A stretch of DNA of 64,000 bases, from positions 3,658,001-3,722,000 of the forward strand of contig JAFEKR010000002.1 of assembly GCA_019022495.1 (NCBI GenBank), read 5' to 3'. A model generated the notes under the pieces. That model ran no database searches. It had not been told where the DNA came from and saw only the letters and a program-made list of their open reading frames with translations. Origin of the DNA: Epichloe hybrida. Its lineage: Eukaryota; Ascomycota; Sordariomycetes; Hypocreales; Clavicipitaceae. Of this stretch, positions 12,134 through 23,720 are shown piece after piece. Both the position numbers and the translations under genes were made by a program. The number at the start of each line of letters is the position of its first letter. Within the stretch, counting starts at the first letter, position 1.

Positions 12134-15100
12134 CTAATACTCAGTCAACGCCTGTAATGCCTGCGTGAGCGTCACTACTCTCAAGCTCCGGCCCCTCTTG
12201 AGCCCGGACCCCGAACCAGCGGTATTCGTCACCGTCGGGCTCTTCTCGTCGTCCCACTTCCTGAAGACGCGCTTCATGTCTCGCGGGATTCCTTCCAGAA
12301 CCACCGTCGAAATGGGCACAAAGGGGCGGTCTTCCATGCCGGATGCGAGAATGGCATATTCTTGCACAAAGTCAAGAGCAATGCGGAAGGAAGAGTACTG
12401 TGAGTTGGCCCGCGATCCGACGATAATGTACATTTCGAAAAAGGCGTCGAGAATGTACACGCTCGCTGAGGAGAGGTCGGCTTGGTTGAAAGGGCTGATC
12501 TCAAATATCTGCACTCGAGTTGTTAGGTCTGTCCAGAAACAGCGTGAGCGTGTCTCCCAAGGGGGAGAAAATAGACATACCTGTTGGCGCGAGTCCGCGT
12601 CCGAGCAAAACAGCCGGCTGCAGTACTTTTCATAGCTTGGCTTCAGACGCCAATGATCAGCAGAGTGAGGCTTGGAGCTCTTGTCCTCGAAAAGTTCCCA
12701 AAACGAAGCCGGCTCGCTGCCGTCTTCATATTCAATTAGTTCGCCTGTCAATGTGAGATCCATGCCTACTAGTCTGGCACAGCTGACCTCCGTTATATCG
12801 CTGCCTTTGCCTTTCCACATGTAACAGTTGCCCCCTTTGGTCACAAGGTACGTAAATCCAGCGCAAAGATTGGACGGACTGCAGTCTACTTCGTCAAAGG
12901 CAACTTGTCCCATGTATCGTCTGCCGCAGAGCATGTTTGGTGCAAGCATGTCGTACTTGTTGCTGGAGCCTTTTCTTACAATGATGACCCCGCCGAGCGC
13001 TTGCACAAACTCAGCTGTTTCCTTCCCCTGCCGGAGCTTGACGAGTTTGCCTCCCAATGTGCGAGCCTCGCGTTGTACAAAGAGATGTGCGTCTTCGGCT
13101 GATGACTCGGGTACTTCGTCGCCTACCCAGAAGTAAACCTCGAACACCTTCTTGCCCGATCGGTTGGTAAATTTGTGCGCACAAATATACATTTCCTGGT
13201 CAAACAAGACTCGCTCGTTCTGCGGCGACACGGGCAGCTTCTTCCCATCGCCTAGAATCTGGAACATTTGGAGCTCGAGACTTGTTACCTTATCACCAGT
13301 CTCTGGCCGGTTCATCAAAATCTGCGCGGGGTCGATCTTCATGGCCTGCCTCGTTTGCGGAGGCCCAAAAAAGTCTGACAAAATAGCATACACCTCGTTC
13401 GCTTGTTTGGTAGGCGATCGTGCTGACGAAGCGACGGAAGCCGGTGATTTCAGACCTTCCACAGAGAAGCCGGACAATGGCCTGCTTCGTCTTTTCAGAC
13501 CATCAGGAGTTGTGGCTTCGTCAAAGGATGGCGTCGCCAAGGGCGGCGACCGAACGCCAAATCGAGGCGATGCATCCCTCATGGACGGAAGCGAATCTCG
13601 GCCACTCTTGGTAGGCGATGGTGGTTCCGCAAGCTTGGTTGGCGACCTCGATCCCGTTCGCTGGTGATCAAGTCGGGCTTGCTCCGTGGACGACTCTAGT
13701 TCGACATTTTGAGATGGTGTTTCATCTATGGAGCGAGGCATCCGCTTCACGTCTATGAGCTGGGGTCGTCCGCGAGACACTGGACGCGCGTGTGCTGCCG
13801 GCCCGGGGGACTGTAAAGGTTCAGCTGGCCTGGGTCCTGAATTTGGTGATGAGTTGCCCCGCAGAGATGCCTTGGAAGCAACTTGCTCCTGGATTGACAG
13901 ACCGGCTGGCCTCTGTTGTAGCGGGAACACCCCAACTACATCAGCTTTTTCAGTCTGCGGTGGCCCGGCGGGCTGTTCAAAGTCTGACCCTTTTGTTTGT
14001 GATGTTTTCTCTGATGCTGACGCAGAAACTGACTGGTTCAAGGGCGGGCCAGAACCAGCAGTAGTTGCCGTTGCTGGTGAGCTTGCGGGCGCCTTTCTTC
14101 TTGGACCTCGGGCTCGGTTCTTTGTCATGTGTGTCAGTTGAGGTCCTGGGGCAGACGGCTCAGTCGATACGCCAGCTTCTGATTTCATGAGTTCTCGAGT
14201 ATCATCAGAGCTTCGCCCACCATCAGCAGACACTCCGGGTGGTCCCCTTGCCAGCAATCCGGCCAAGGCTGGATTGAATCGATGGGCCAGCTTACCACCT
14301 CCGGCACTGGCTCGGGCCTGGGCGGAGAGCATTGCTGGCGCGCTGGTTTCCTTATGAAAACTTGGCGGTGCTCGTGGTTCGGCCTCGGCCTTCGCCGCCT
14401 GGGGTTCTGTTGATGCGCGCCCCAACTTCTCTGTACTCAAGCTTTCGGTAACAGGCGGAGGCTGAGCTGTGTTGGGCGATCTGAGTGCAAAGGCCGACCC
14501 GCTCGGCACTCTCTTAGGTCCTGCAGTCGGCTTGGGTGAATCGGCTTTCTTGAAAGACGGGCCGGCAGGAGTTTCCGAAAGACTATATTTCTTGACCGCA
14601 GTGCCTACTGATTTGCTTAGTTCTGCTCTTTTGGCTAATCCCTCAGGTACTGGCTTTTCCGACGCATTGCTTGGCGTCCTCGTCACCCCTCGGCCTTCCG
14701 CTTGGGCAGCCTTGAAATCTGCCTTCTTCTTTAGAATAGCGTCTCTGAATTCGTCTTTTCTCTCACTCTTCTTCGGGCCATCTGTGGTATTGAGACTCGC
14801 CTTGCCACGGAGAATGTTATCCTTCAATTCATCTGCAGCAACGAAATTCTGCGTCTTAGTCCTACGCAAATTGCCGAAAACATTTTTAAACTCTGGCTCA
14901 TTGGATTTGGGAGCTTCCTTTTCGACAGGGCGTTGCCTCAAGTTTGATCTGAAGTCCTTGGTCGGCGGGGTTTGTGGTTTCAGCTCGACTGGAGGTGGGC
15001 TCACGGTGGGCGCAAGATTTGTATTTTCGGCAGCTGTCGATTGTTCGACTTTATCTTGGACCTTGTCCGACGGCAATTCAGGTTCGTTCTTGGGAAGTTC

Positions 15101-16906
15101 TGGGTCTGATTGCTTCTGAGAAATGCTGGGCTTTGAGCCATGACCATATGCAGGTCGATTTGCATTTGGGGGCGGTGAGTAAATGCCACCGAGGCCGGTA
15201 GGGTTAGATTTAGCCACATTGCCCAGAGCCGACTGTCTCATGAGCCCCCCAATACTAACTTGATGCTTGTGTGAGATGGTTGTCGGACGATTAGACTCCA
15301 GAGCAGCCTTTTCCCTCCATGTGGGTTGTGTCGGTGATGGGGACGGTTTGGGCGACTCTGGCCTATTCAATGCACTCTCAAGCCAACTTGACTTAGACGG
15401 ACTCCAGCGTCTGGGATCCATGGTTTTTGATGGGCTTGTCGGAATGCTAGCAACCTCCTCGTCTCGTTCGTCATCGTGGCTCGTACTTCCCATGGAGCCT
15501 TGGCTTGATGATTTAGAAACCTCCCCAAGCTCTGGTGGTTTGTCCCCATGTCGTGACGTGGGTCCGCTTGAGGTCGGGGTTGCAGAACTTCCTCGAGTCG
15601 TGTTCTGTGGTCGGGTGCCCATGTGTACGGACGACCTATCGTAGGTTCCCCGTGCCGCAGCGACAGCATCAGCCCGCGTCAGACCTGGAGGGCTGGTAAC
15701 ACTCCATCGCTTGACGCTCTCACTGCGCTTCATCATTGCGCTCTGAACGAAACCTCCCAATCCTTTCGTGGGCGACGGTGACCGAGTGGGTGATGCCCTG
15801 CCGGACACAGTAGAGGATTCGTAAGCCTGTTGTGCGTGTTCAGATGCGCCGTCGACCGTTGGCGGCTTGAACGTGAAAGGAGAGGCAAGCTTCGAGTGGT
15901 GCTCCTCTTCCAAGTCAAGTTTTGGCCGAAAAACGTTCTTCAAACCAGCATTGGCAACAGACATGCCCGGCAACTGGGCTACGACGGATGGCATGTCTAA
16001 TCGGTCCTCATCCTCAACCTGATTGCGCCGGAAAGCCGCTGACCCTTGTCCCCGATCAGCCGTCTGTCGAAACCAGGATGGATCTTTGGACCCCAGAGAT
16101 TTGGCGATCTGGCCTTTGGAGAAACTTTCCTCGGTGGCGGATGCTGGACCGTGCGTATCTGCTAGAGACCTCTGGGTCGCATTTTGGGCCGCGACCATGC
16201 TCAGCGGCCGGGCACCACCTTGGGAAACGGGCCGTCTCTGCCACGAGAGCGTAGGTGTTGTCCGGCTCGGAGGCGTCGAATTTTCGGGTTGAACAGTTTT
16301 TGTTTCGACAGACACCTCTTTTTCTCTAGTGGGCAAGCTATGAGCTGACATTGAATCGTCAGGGTCGACAGATGGAGAGGCAGACTGCTCGCGAACGTGG
16401 GAAGTACTGCCGGGCGAGCCGAATCGAGTAGCATCAAGAACCTGTACGCTCTGGCGATTCGGACGCGGTGATGGCGTTTTTATAGGTGATGACTTCTGGG
16501 GAGAAATGGATCTGGCGCGTTCTACGACAGAGTTTCGGTGTTAGTTTCGGATAGACAGGCTCCCAGCGCTTGTCGACTGGACGACTCTGGGTGTCGATTT
16601 GCCAAGCAGCTGACAGCAACAGTATGTGCTCTTTCGGCAGCTGGCAGACGACTTTTACATTGGCCTTTCAGACAGTGAAGAGGATCCAAGTTCTCCAGCA
16701 CCTGGCTCTTTTTCCCTCTTTCCCCTAAACACAGTCAAGAAGACGCACGGTGATGGACTAAGCAACTTGCCTTCTCTTCGAGCTTGACGCTCTCTTTTAG
16801 CCGCGAGAAACTCCTCCCTCTCGCGAGCGCGAGCCTCATCATCTTCAATCTGCTGGCCCCGCAGACGTTCGACCTGCTCGAGGAATTGGGAGACTTCGTC
16901 GGACAT
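12134..16906 (-). CDS. Large DUF4045-gelsolin repeat protein
   Basis: The exons on the minus strand are 16906-16771, 16521-12581 and 12508-12134, giving 1,483 residues. The N-terminus is a highly charged helix (MSDEVSQFLEQVERLRGQQ), predicted coiled coil, which continues across the first intron as ERARSISPQKS. This is the signature of the fungal DUF4045 family. Residues of about 60-1050 are disordered and rich in Pro, Ser and Lys. The last 400 or so residues hold gelsolin/villin-like repeats that in other proteins sever or cap actin in a calcium-dependent way. Actin binding is therefore likely, but no role is proven here. Intron 1 (16522-16770) is GC-AG. Intron 2 (12509-12580) is 72 bp, stop-free and in frame, with a perfect GTATGT donor, a CTAAC branch-like site and a GCAG acceptor, so it should be removed. 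Confidence 0.88.
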
Positions 16907-18556
16907 AACTCGTCTTTGTGGCTTCGTGTCCGTGTGTCAATGCATGCAGATAGCAACTAGGATCAACAGTTCATGTTGTGAATAATCTGCGAGCAAAGTG
17001 CGGAACCAGAGGGACGAGAGAAAAAGGAACAGTAACGACCACGGCAAAGAAAGAAAAAAAGTCGCCTTCATGTGTTTCTCCAAGAATTCACGAGAATGCC
17101 TGATGTTCACTTTTCGGGGGTCCTGTTTGGAGGGAGGGGTGAACGGACCAAACGAGGGCACTTCTAGTCCGTACGTGATAATAATTGTATTAATGGTGTC
17201 CACAGATGACGGAAAGCGGATGCAAGACGGGGCCCCCATTAAAAAACATGAGAGCAACCTTGCACACGAACTCCCCGAACTCTTACTAAACTAAACCCCT
17301 TTAATTGGTCAACCATGATTCTACTTGCATAGATATATATATATATATGCATTATAAGCTCAAACTTGTGTTTCAATTTGGTATGTTATGCAGCCTCATT
17401 CCATTTGTCCCTGTTTATTCAGAGCAGTATAGATAGTCAGCAGTACTGTGTCACCTTTCACCATCAGCGTCAAATCCAACGCGTTAGCAGCGCCCGTTGA
17501 TGTCCCCAAAAATCTGTAGTAGAAAAAATTTCCTACAAATTCAACGTCTAATGTTCTTCGCCAGATACTCATCATCTGAAAGCGAAATACGTTTGAGAGA
17601 AGACTAGTCAGCCTAATAATTGCACCTCTTCCATGGCCTATTACGTTGGTACGATGCACATGTGAGTCTTTGCTTGCTAGCTGCTTCTTTTCTAAGCGGA
17701 AGAAAAGCGACAGACATAGAGGCAGCACCTACAAAGTTTGTTACGTAGAGCATGCTAGAGCCATGAGAGCTACAGTTGTTCTTTCACAGAGGTGGCCACA
17801 CGCCACGAATGACTGATTATGCGTTGCAAAGGACCTTGGAGCTACGGTACCAGGTTTCCGAGAACTAATCTTTGAATTATGCTTAACTAGCACAATCAGG
17901 ATCTTTCTGTCACGTGAAGGTGTTGGATTCGTTCATCGTAGCACAAATGCCACAAATGCGATATTGAGATTGAGGCTTGATGTCGTCGATTGTGCCAGTT
18001 ATGCCACTTCCCCCGTCCTGTGAGCAGGTTCACGAATGCTGGTGACTCAAATATTGCACAGAGGAGGCGAGGCGTAAACGAACGCCTGAACCTTCCGGAA
18101 CGCCATATATGATGAAGGAGAAGATGGAGCTTTGAACAGGTTCCTCGAACCGAGCTTGATGGTATTCAATCGATCCCACACTTGAGCTTTTCGGGCCTGA
18201 ACCTCTTCGCATCCCGCTCACATCCAAAGTGCATGACTGGTCAGTGGCCACGCGCCTGCCTTCGTTGTGGGCAGTAGGGGGACCTTTTGTGAAGGTTAGA
18301 GAAACAGGATGCTGGCTTTGTAAAACGTCCATGCACTGTGCGACTTTCCCAAATTTGCATTATGATGGCCGAATGGCAGGCTTGTTTGTTAGCCATGGTG
18401 TACGGTGGAATCTTGTCGGCTGGCCATCCTGCGTTGGTGAGAGACACAGGCTCTTGTGAATATCTCCTTCTCTCCAAAAAAACACCACTATAAATCCGGC
18501 CGTCGAGTGCCACGTTTGCATGCAGTAATCTTCTTTTAATCCTCGTCATGCGTCAA
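16907..18556. other. Intergenic between the DUF4045-gelsolin gene and ARL2
   Basis: About 1.65 kb holds the promoter of the leftward DUF4045-gelsolin gene and the ARL2 3' side. A short TA microsatellite lies at about 17333-17348. The open frames in it are short and I do not recognise any of them. Confidence 0.45.
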
Positions 18557-19452
18557 TCAATAGAGAAACAGTCTCTTTTTCGCATCTGCCACTACCCAGG
18601 CCAGACCTTCTTGTAGATTCTTCCCCGTCATGGCACTGCATCGCAGAACATGCCATTGGTGCGAGCGAATTTCGCCCAAACGTAAAGCCTAGAAAACAAG
18701 AATCAGGGCCCTCATTCCAGCATGAAAATTTCACTCCAGAGCCACTTGGAGTCTTACCGTCCGTATTTCTTGTTCATCCATGCAACCTTCCACATCGGTC
18801 TTGTTGGAGAAGATGAGCAAACTTGCTCCAGACAGGCGCTTCAGTTTCGTCAGTAACGCGTAATGCACATGGACTGGGAGGCAGAAAAATAAATGCCACC
18901 GATGAGCTGTAACACACCTCCTCAAGTAGTAGTCCATGTAGTTCCTCCCTGCAATCTTCGATTCTGAGACGATCCGTAGCGTCGACCACCCAGATCAAAG
19001 CGTCCGTCTTCTCAAAGTAATTGCGCCAATACGATCGCAGCGTTTTTTGACCCCCGACGTCCCCTGCTCTTGTCAGTAATTGCTTGCCCCCAATTCTTCT
19101 TGAGCGGACTTCTCTCCTCGCAGATGACTCACAGATATTTAACTTGTATCTAAAATAAATAAGTAAGCAGTGACCCCTGGTGCCAGAGCACCGGTGTAAG
19201 ACTCACCCGTCGTAATCGATAGTCTTGATGATGAACCCCAGTGTTGGGCTGACTGTGTTGGCGTCCTCACCCATGATCTTTTTGACAATAGTGGTCTTTC
19301 CAGCATTATCAAGACCTCTTGAATATCTCAATTAGCTAAACGAGACTTTTCCGGGCTCAGACACGAAGTATTACTCAAGCAGGGACAACGCACAGCATCA
19401 ATATTCTCATCTCTTTATCCTTGAGTCGGGCTTTTCGCAGGATGGACAACAT
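18557..19452 (-). CDS. ARL2: Arl2/Cin4-type small GTPase
   Basis: Arl2 works with the tubulin cofactors in beta-tubulin folding and microtubule formation. Six exons on the minus strand (19452-19394, 19317-19207, 19149-19133, 19063-18918, 18838-18758 and 18688-18557) give 181 residues. The P-loop is GLDNAGKTT (about 21-29), switch II follows [18 protein letters not shown], and the base-specificity motif is NKTD in place of the more usual NKQD. Residue 2 is Leu instead of the Gly that Arf proteins need for myristoylation, which fits Arl2. Exon 3 is only 17 nt and encodes YKLNI plus part of the conserved Trp of WDVGG. Its frame and both flanking splice sites are needed to restore that motif. Confidence 0.93.
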
Positions 19453-20165
19453 GACGACTGAAGTCCTTGGGGCTCTTTGAAAACTTTGAGCAGAAACCCG
19501 AGTTTCTCTGTGGAAAAAGAAAAAGTGTAATTTTTGCTGTGCTCAATGTCAAAAGCCGGGTATGAAGTGCGACGTATTCTTCGGCCACACGTGATTGGCT
19601 CTGTTCAGCACCAAGGTCGTGCCTCACCGACCCGCCCGCCCGTCAGCTCTGAAATCAATGGCGCCCTTCCTTTGTAATTAGAGTTTGCATCCCCAGTCCG
19701 CTACCTTTTCTAATTGAACGTTGAATCTTGGCGATAACATATTTCTTCAGATAAGTACTCATTTAGTAAGCCTATCCTCATCCTCATGCTATGTATTTCT
19801 AAGGCCTTTTCTACTTCTTCGATGTCATTCATGTCAACTCAATTGTTCAGTCTTGTCCACTCGTCTCATCATAGCCGATCTGTTCTCTACTGCACATCAG
19901 CTTTTCCTTCATTCGCAACCTTGATCATATCAGCAACAACCATTTCATAATCCTTATACAACATGAGACCCTTCAGCCAATAACCTTCTCAAACATTGTT
20001 TCAATCTTCGTCATTCCAAACCATAGCCGCACTATACCACGGAATGAATGGCCTCATCCGGTATCAAATTTTGGGTTTTTCTTTGTGGCAAGAATTGCGC
20101 AATAGGGCAATTCAAGATTTCTTGCGACCAACACCTTGACTCAACCGCTCATCTTTCGCATTGAA
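19453..20165. other. Intergenic between ARL2 and the GNAT gene
   Basis: It holds the ARL2 promoter and the 3' region of the GNAT gene, both on the minus strand. It is AT-rich and no feature is recognised. Confidence 0.45.
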
Positions 20166-21908
20166 CTAATATCTGCCGAAAATCTTTTCAGTTGGTGTGA
20201 TAGCACGCGTCCAAGTCACCAGGTCTTGCCAATGCATGTGTCGCTGGTCATCCTCTGCGACCAAGCCATCTCTGAACCGACTGACTTCTTCAAAGTCAAA
20301 TTTTCTCAAAAAATGGGTCTTCGGCTCATCAGTTCTTTCCTTGTCGTGTGATTCAATCACTTCCACATGAAGATGCGTGTACTGTCGTACATTGCGACTG
20401 GCGGGAAATTCATAAACGCCTTGAAGTTTGTTCTTGTTGAGCTTCCATTCATGGTCGACGATGCTTTTGTGGAATGAAGATATGGATAATAAAATGCGGT
20501 CTAAGAGGGCCGAACCGTACAACTTGTTTCGATGAGCTGGATGTACTATCAAAGTCAGACGCCCTGAGTATCGCGCCAGGGGGCAAGGACGACCATCCAG
20601 GCTAAGCCGAGAATTTGTGACGAAGGCAAAGCCAACTACGGGCAGATTTGGTCTTGGCTGCTCTGCTATATATTGAGCAAACTTGTCATAAACTTTTCCG
20701 GAATGCTTCGGCCACTTCGATCGATCTAGGAAGTCTTCCTCAGCCGGCGTAACAACGATGAACGGACGGCTGTCAGCACAGCATTCGTCCCAAATATGGG
20801 CTACGCCCTCGGCAGTCATCTCAAAGCTCTCGTCGATCTCTGATCTTAACATATACCTGTTTTCCTCATTGATTATTTCTGCAATAGCGGGGTAATCTGA
20901 CTGGATCGCAGGGCGCACCATGCATTTTGCGTCTGGCCAGTCTGTTTCGGATTCGATCGAGCGACAAGAATCAGGACGCCAAATGCCAGGAGTCTCATTA
21001 TTGAGAGCCATTTGCAAGGTCTTGGCGATGTTTTCGCGACTTCTGATCTCTTTCTTTATGTGAAGTTCAGCCGTCATATTGATTTGTCGCCAAACAATGT
21101 CATTAAAGTCTCTGCAAGGTCCTTGTACCGTACATTGGACAGTTTCAGGCTGAATAATTGCCGGAAGGAACTTGCCCTCATCAGGATTTATGTCACAACG
21201 ACTATTGACTGGATCCTTAAGGTCGTCGTGAGGAATCAACAAGGACGGCGACGTCAGGTATTTGATAAGCCAAGCCTCCACAGGGTCATCATCGCGTTTT
21301 GATGTATATCCCTCGCAATTCTCATGGAAATCTTCCCGAGTTGCCGCATCTTGATTCACAGGATCAGCTTGGTTCGGAACATCTGGATTAAACTTGACAT
21401 TTTGGTCTGCGTGTTCGGAAGGACAGATACTACTTATACTCCAGCCGTCATTGTCAAGGCCAGTTTTTGTTTCAAGGCCAGGGGGAGAAGGCATCGCCGC
21501 TCGAATTACATGCAGTGGTGCCAGCAGCGGCCCGTCGAGTGTGTCTCTTGCAGACCTTTCAATTTCAGAGTTTGAACCATGGATGCCTTCTTGAGTACCA
21601 CCATCAGGTTGTGACCCTGAAAGATTTGATTCATCGTTTCCGGTTTTTTGAGCGTCTGGTTCATGCCCATCTGGTTGTTGGGCACTACTGGCATCACTCC
21701 GGTCGAGCGATTTGGGAATATTTTCTCCCACTTCGATAACTGCAGCTGTCGATTCGGAAGATGGCGATGAGCTTCCCGAACAAATGATGTTATTTTTGGT
21801 AGGAGGTGAGCCATTAATCCACAACTTCATTTGTTCACAGATCTTGGAAAGACTCTCGTGGTTTTTGAGAGGCGTCGCTGATGAGATTTTTGCCGTCGGC
21901 GAAGCCAT
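20166..21908 (-). CDS. GNAT-family N-acetyltransferase with a long disordered N-terminus
   Basis: This single-exon gene gives 580 residues if it starts at MASPTAK. The open frame extends 107 codons further upstream, but that part is hydrophobic, unlike the rest, and probably untranslated leader. Residues of about 1-320 are polar and low in order. The C-terminal 260 residues form an acyl-CoA N-acyltransferase fold, starting at VRPAIQSDYPAIAEIIN. The motif A region is RLTLIVHPAHRNKLYGSALLDRIL, in which HRNKLYGSALL corresponds to the acetyl-CoA pyrophosphate loop. Several Hypocreales genomes carry proteins of this build. The substrate is unknown, and I see no sign of a known ribosomal or histone acetyltransferase subfamily. 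Transcription is co-directional with ARL2. Confidence 0.78.
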   Translation of the reverse strand: MASPTAKISSATPLKNHESLSKICEQMKLWINGSPPTKNNIICSGSSSPSSESTAAVIEVGENIPKSLDRSDASSAQQPDGHEPDAQKTGNDESNLSGSQPDGGTQEGIHGSNSEIERSARDTLDGPLLAPLHVIRAAMPSPPGLETKTGLDNDGWSISSICPSEHADQNVKFNPDVPNQADPVNQDAATREDFHENCEGYTSKRDDDPVEAWLIKYLTSPSLLIPHDDLKDPVNSRCDINPDEGKFLPAIIQPETVQCTVQGPCRDFNDIVWRQINMTAELHIKKEIRSRENIAKTLQMALNNETPGIWRPDSCRSIESETDWPDAKCMVRPAIQSDYPAIAEIINEENRYMLRSEIDESFEMTAEGVAHIWDECCADSRPFIVVTPAEEDFLDRSKWPKHSGKVYDKFAQYIAEQPRPNLPVVGFAFVTNSRLSLDGRPCPLARYSGRLTLIVHPAHRNKLYGSALLDRILLSISSFHKSIVDHEWKLNKNKLQGVYEFPASRNVRQYTHLHVEVIESHDKERTDEPKTHFLRKFDFEEVSRFRDGLVAEDDQRHMHWQDLVTWTRAITPTEKIFGRY

Positions 21909-22613
21909 ATTCAGATGGCAGATCAGTGGCCTTGCTACCGAGTAGAACTTCCAACAAAAAACAGAATATGAAGGTGTAATCACGTTCGTTTTCGGGAATC
22001 GATAGTCTTCCAGCTTGTTGAGGGAAATCTCGCTTCCGTTGGATCTTGTCAAATCCAGTGGATCGATGGCAAAATGGTGTCTGAACAAGAGAGGAGTGAA
22101 GGAAAGTGAAACCCAGATTCCATCTGCTATCCATAAGATGATGATGGGGCTTTCGGAAAGGAGAAGGGAAAAAAATCCGCGCAGCTGTTGCGCACCTGCT
22201 GAAACCGTCAACAGCTGGCAAAGGCCCACCCGAATCCATTGCGTTCAGCTTGCCAGGTCGCACTGTAACAATCAAGGCTATAATATTTCACCGTATATTC
22301 TTTCAGAGAAGGGATTCCATGTCTTGCAAGAGTTTCAATGGGTTGAGATGGCTGAACAATTCGATTGCGAGACTGGCAGGCTGCACAAACGCCATCGATT
22401 CTCAATGCACAAGTCTGTCAACAGCTCAGTGTGACAGGGCACGCGAGTCCCCCAGTGTTCAATATAAGATTTGCTCGTAGACTGTTCATAGGTGGACGCT
22501 GAAACACTTGCTCTGTACAGAAATTTGTTGCTCCGGACAACACCAGTGATATCACATTCATTGGCAACAATCGCAAGGCAGGTATAGTGATTAATAATCG
22601 GCAACATTGTATC
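21909..22613. other. Upstream region of the GNAT gene
   Basis: It includes the 107-codon upstream extension of the GNAT reading frame (to 22229), which I take as leader, and spacer up to tRNA-Arg. Confidence 0.4.
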
Positions 22614-22705
22614 GGCCGCGTGGCCTAATGGCTAAGGCGCTAGATTTCGGTGGTGATGAAAGCTGATCTCTCTAGAGATTCCAGGTTCGACTCCTGGCGT
22701 GGTCG
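22614..22705 (+). tRNA. tRNA-Arg (anticodon TCG), with intron
   Basis: The acceptor stem is GGCCGCG paired with CGTGGTC, discriminator G. The D arm is GCCT/AGGC and the anticodon stem CTAGA/TCTAG. The loop TTTCGG carries anticodon TCG at 22647-22649. The T arm is CCAGG-TTCGACT-CCTGG. A 19-nt intron (22651-22669) lies at the standard position after base 37. A run of six T at 22709-22714 is a good Pol III terminator. Confidence 0.93.
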
Positions 22706-23720
22706 TGCTTTTTTGATCTCAACTTTCCCAATTGCATGCATGCATGCATTAATCACCCATACAGTTGCCTTTTTTCCTGCGTGGAAAGAGTCAAGAGAGA
22801 GTCCTTTTTTTGCATTGTATTCGATGTTCTTTATGCGCTGATAGATTTCCAACAAGTCACCACCATTTGTAATGCCTAACCGCCTGGCTTCGATTGCTGA
22901 AAGACAACAAATCTGTCACGTAGAATACCACCCATCGTACGCTCTGTCAGATCAATTTACATGATATCACGTCTCCGAAGAACAAACAGGGTTGATGTGT
23001 CCTGTTTCACCTCAGCTATCGTCTGCATCTCCTATGTTGGGAAAGCGACTACTTCGAAAAGGTGTCGCCTATACATTATCTTACAGGCTATGTATGATCT
23101 ACTCGTCTCAGTAACCCAATCTATCGGGCCATTAGCTTCTTTATTGCTTTTTTTGCAACACATCTGAGCCGTTCCTATTGGCTCTAGATAATCGAGGTTG
23201 ATACCAATGTCAAGAGCCAGTCGAGGCATTGCCTGGCAACCTGGCTGGGAAATAAGCAGCAAGACTCGATGTCAAATTGTCGCATCTAATCTCTTGATTC
23301 AGTTGCGAGTACAAGATCGTGTGCGACATTGCAGTCTTGTTGTCGCTTCCAGCCGAGATCTTCATCAATCATTGATCAGCTTGAATGGCCTTCGCCCACG
23401 TAGAACATTCTTATTTGTGACACTGTTCCAAGAGCCCTGAAACCAACCTACGGCCCTGTTTTTTCTTTTGAAGCGATGCACAAACAGGTAAGAGACGCCG
23501 ATGTGTTGTCACACTTCGGCTCCAGACCCTCGCCGCTCCGTTTTGTTTGCAGACGGCCTGGCTGCGTTGAGATTACCACCACAGCTTGATTTACTATAGT
23601 CCGGAAATGTATAAAATCGAGGGTATTTGCCTTCACGAATCCGTTTCTTACATGGCTCGCACCAAAGTACACACCTTTAATAGAAAAGCCGTTGAACAAC
23701 TTTGAAAGCCCATACACATC
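22706..23720. other. Intergenic between tRNA-Arg and the GLEYA gene
   Basis: About 1 kb of moderately AT-rich DNA holds a small GCATGCATGCAT tandem at about 22735-22746 and the promoter of the next gene. No other feature is seen. Confidence 0.45.
23610..23616 (+). promoter_or_regulatory. TATA box of the GLEYA gene
   Basis: TATAAAA lies about 105 bp upstream of the start codon, in a normal position for a fungal TATA promoter. A strong TATA suggests regulated expression. Confidence 0.5.

Noticed and set aside
21909..22229. Upstream 107-codon extension of the GNAT frame
   Set aside because: Its composition is unlike the rest of the protein and MASPTAK is a good start. I treat the extension as leader, though it cannot be excluded.
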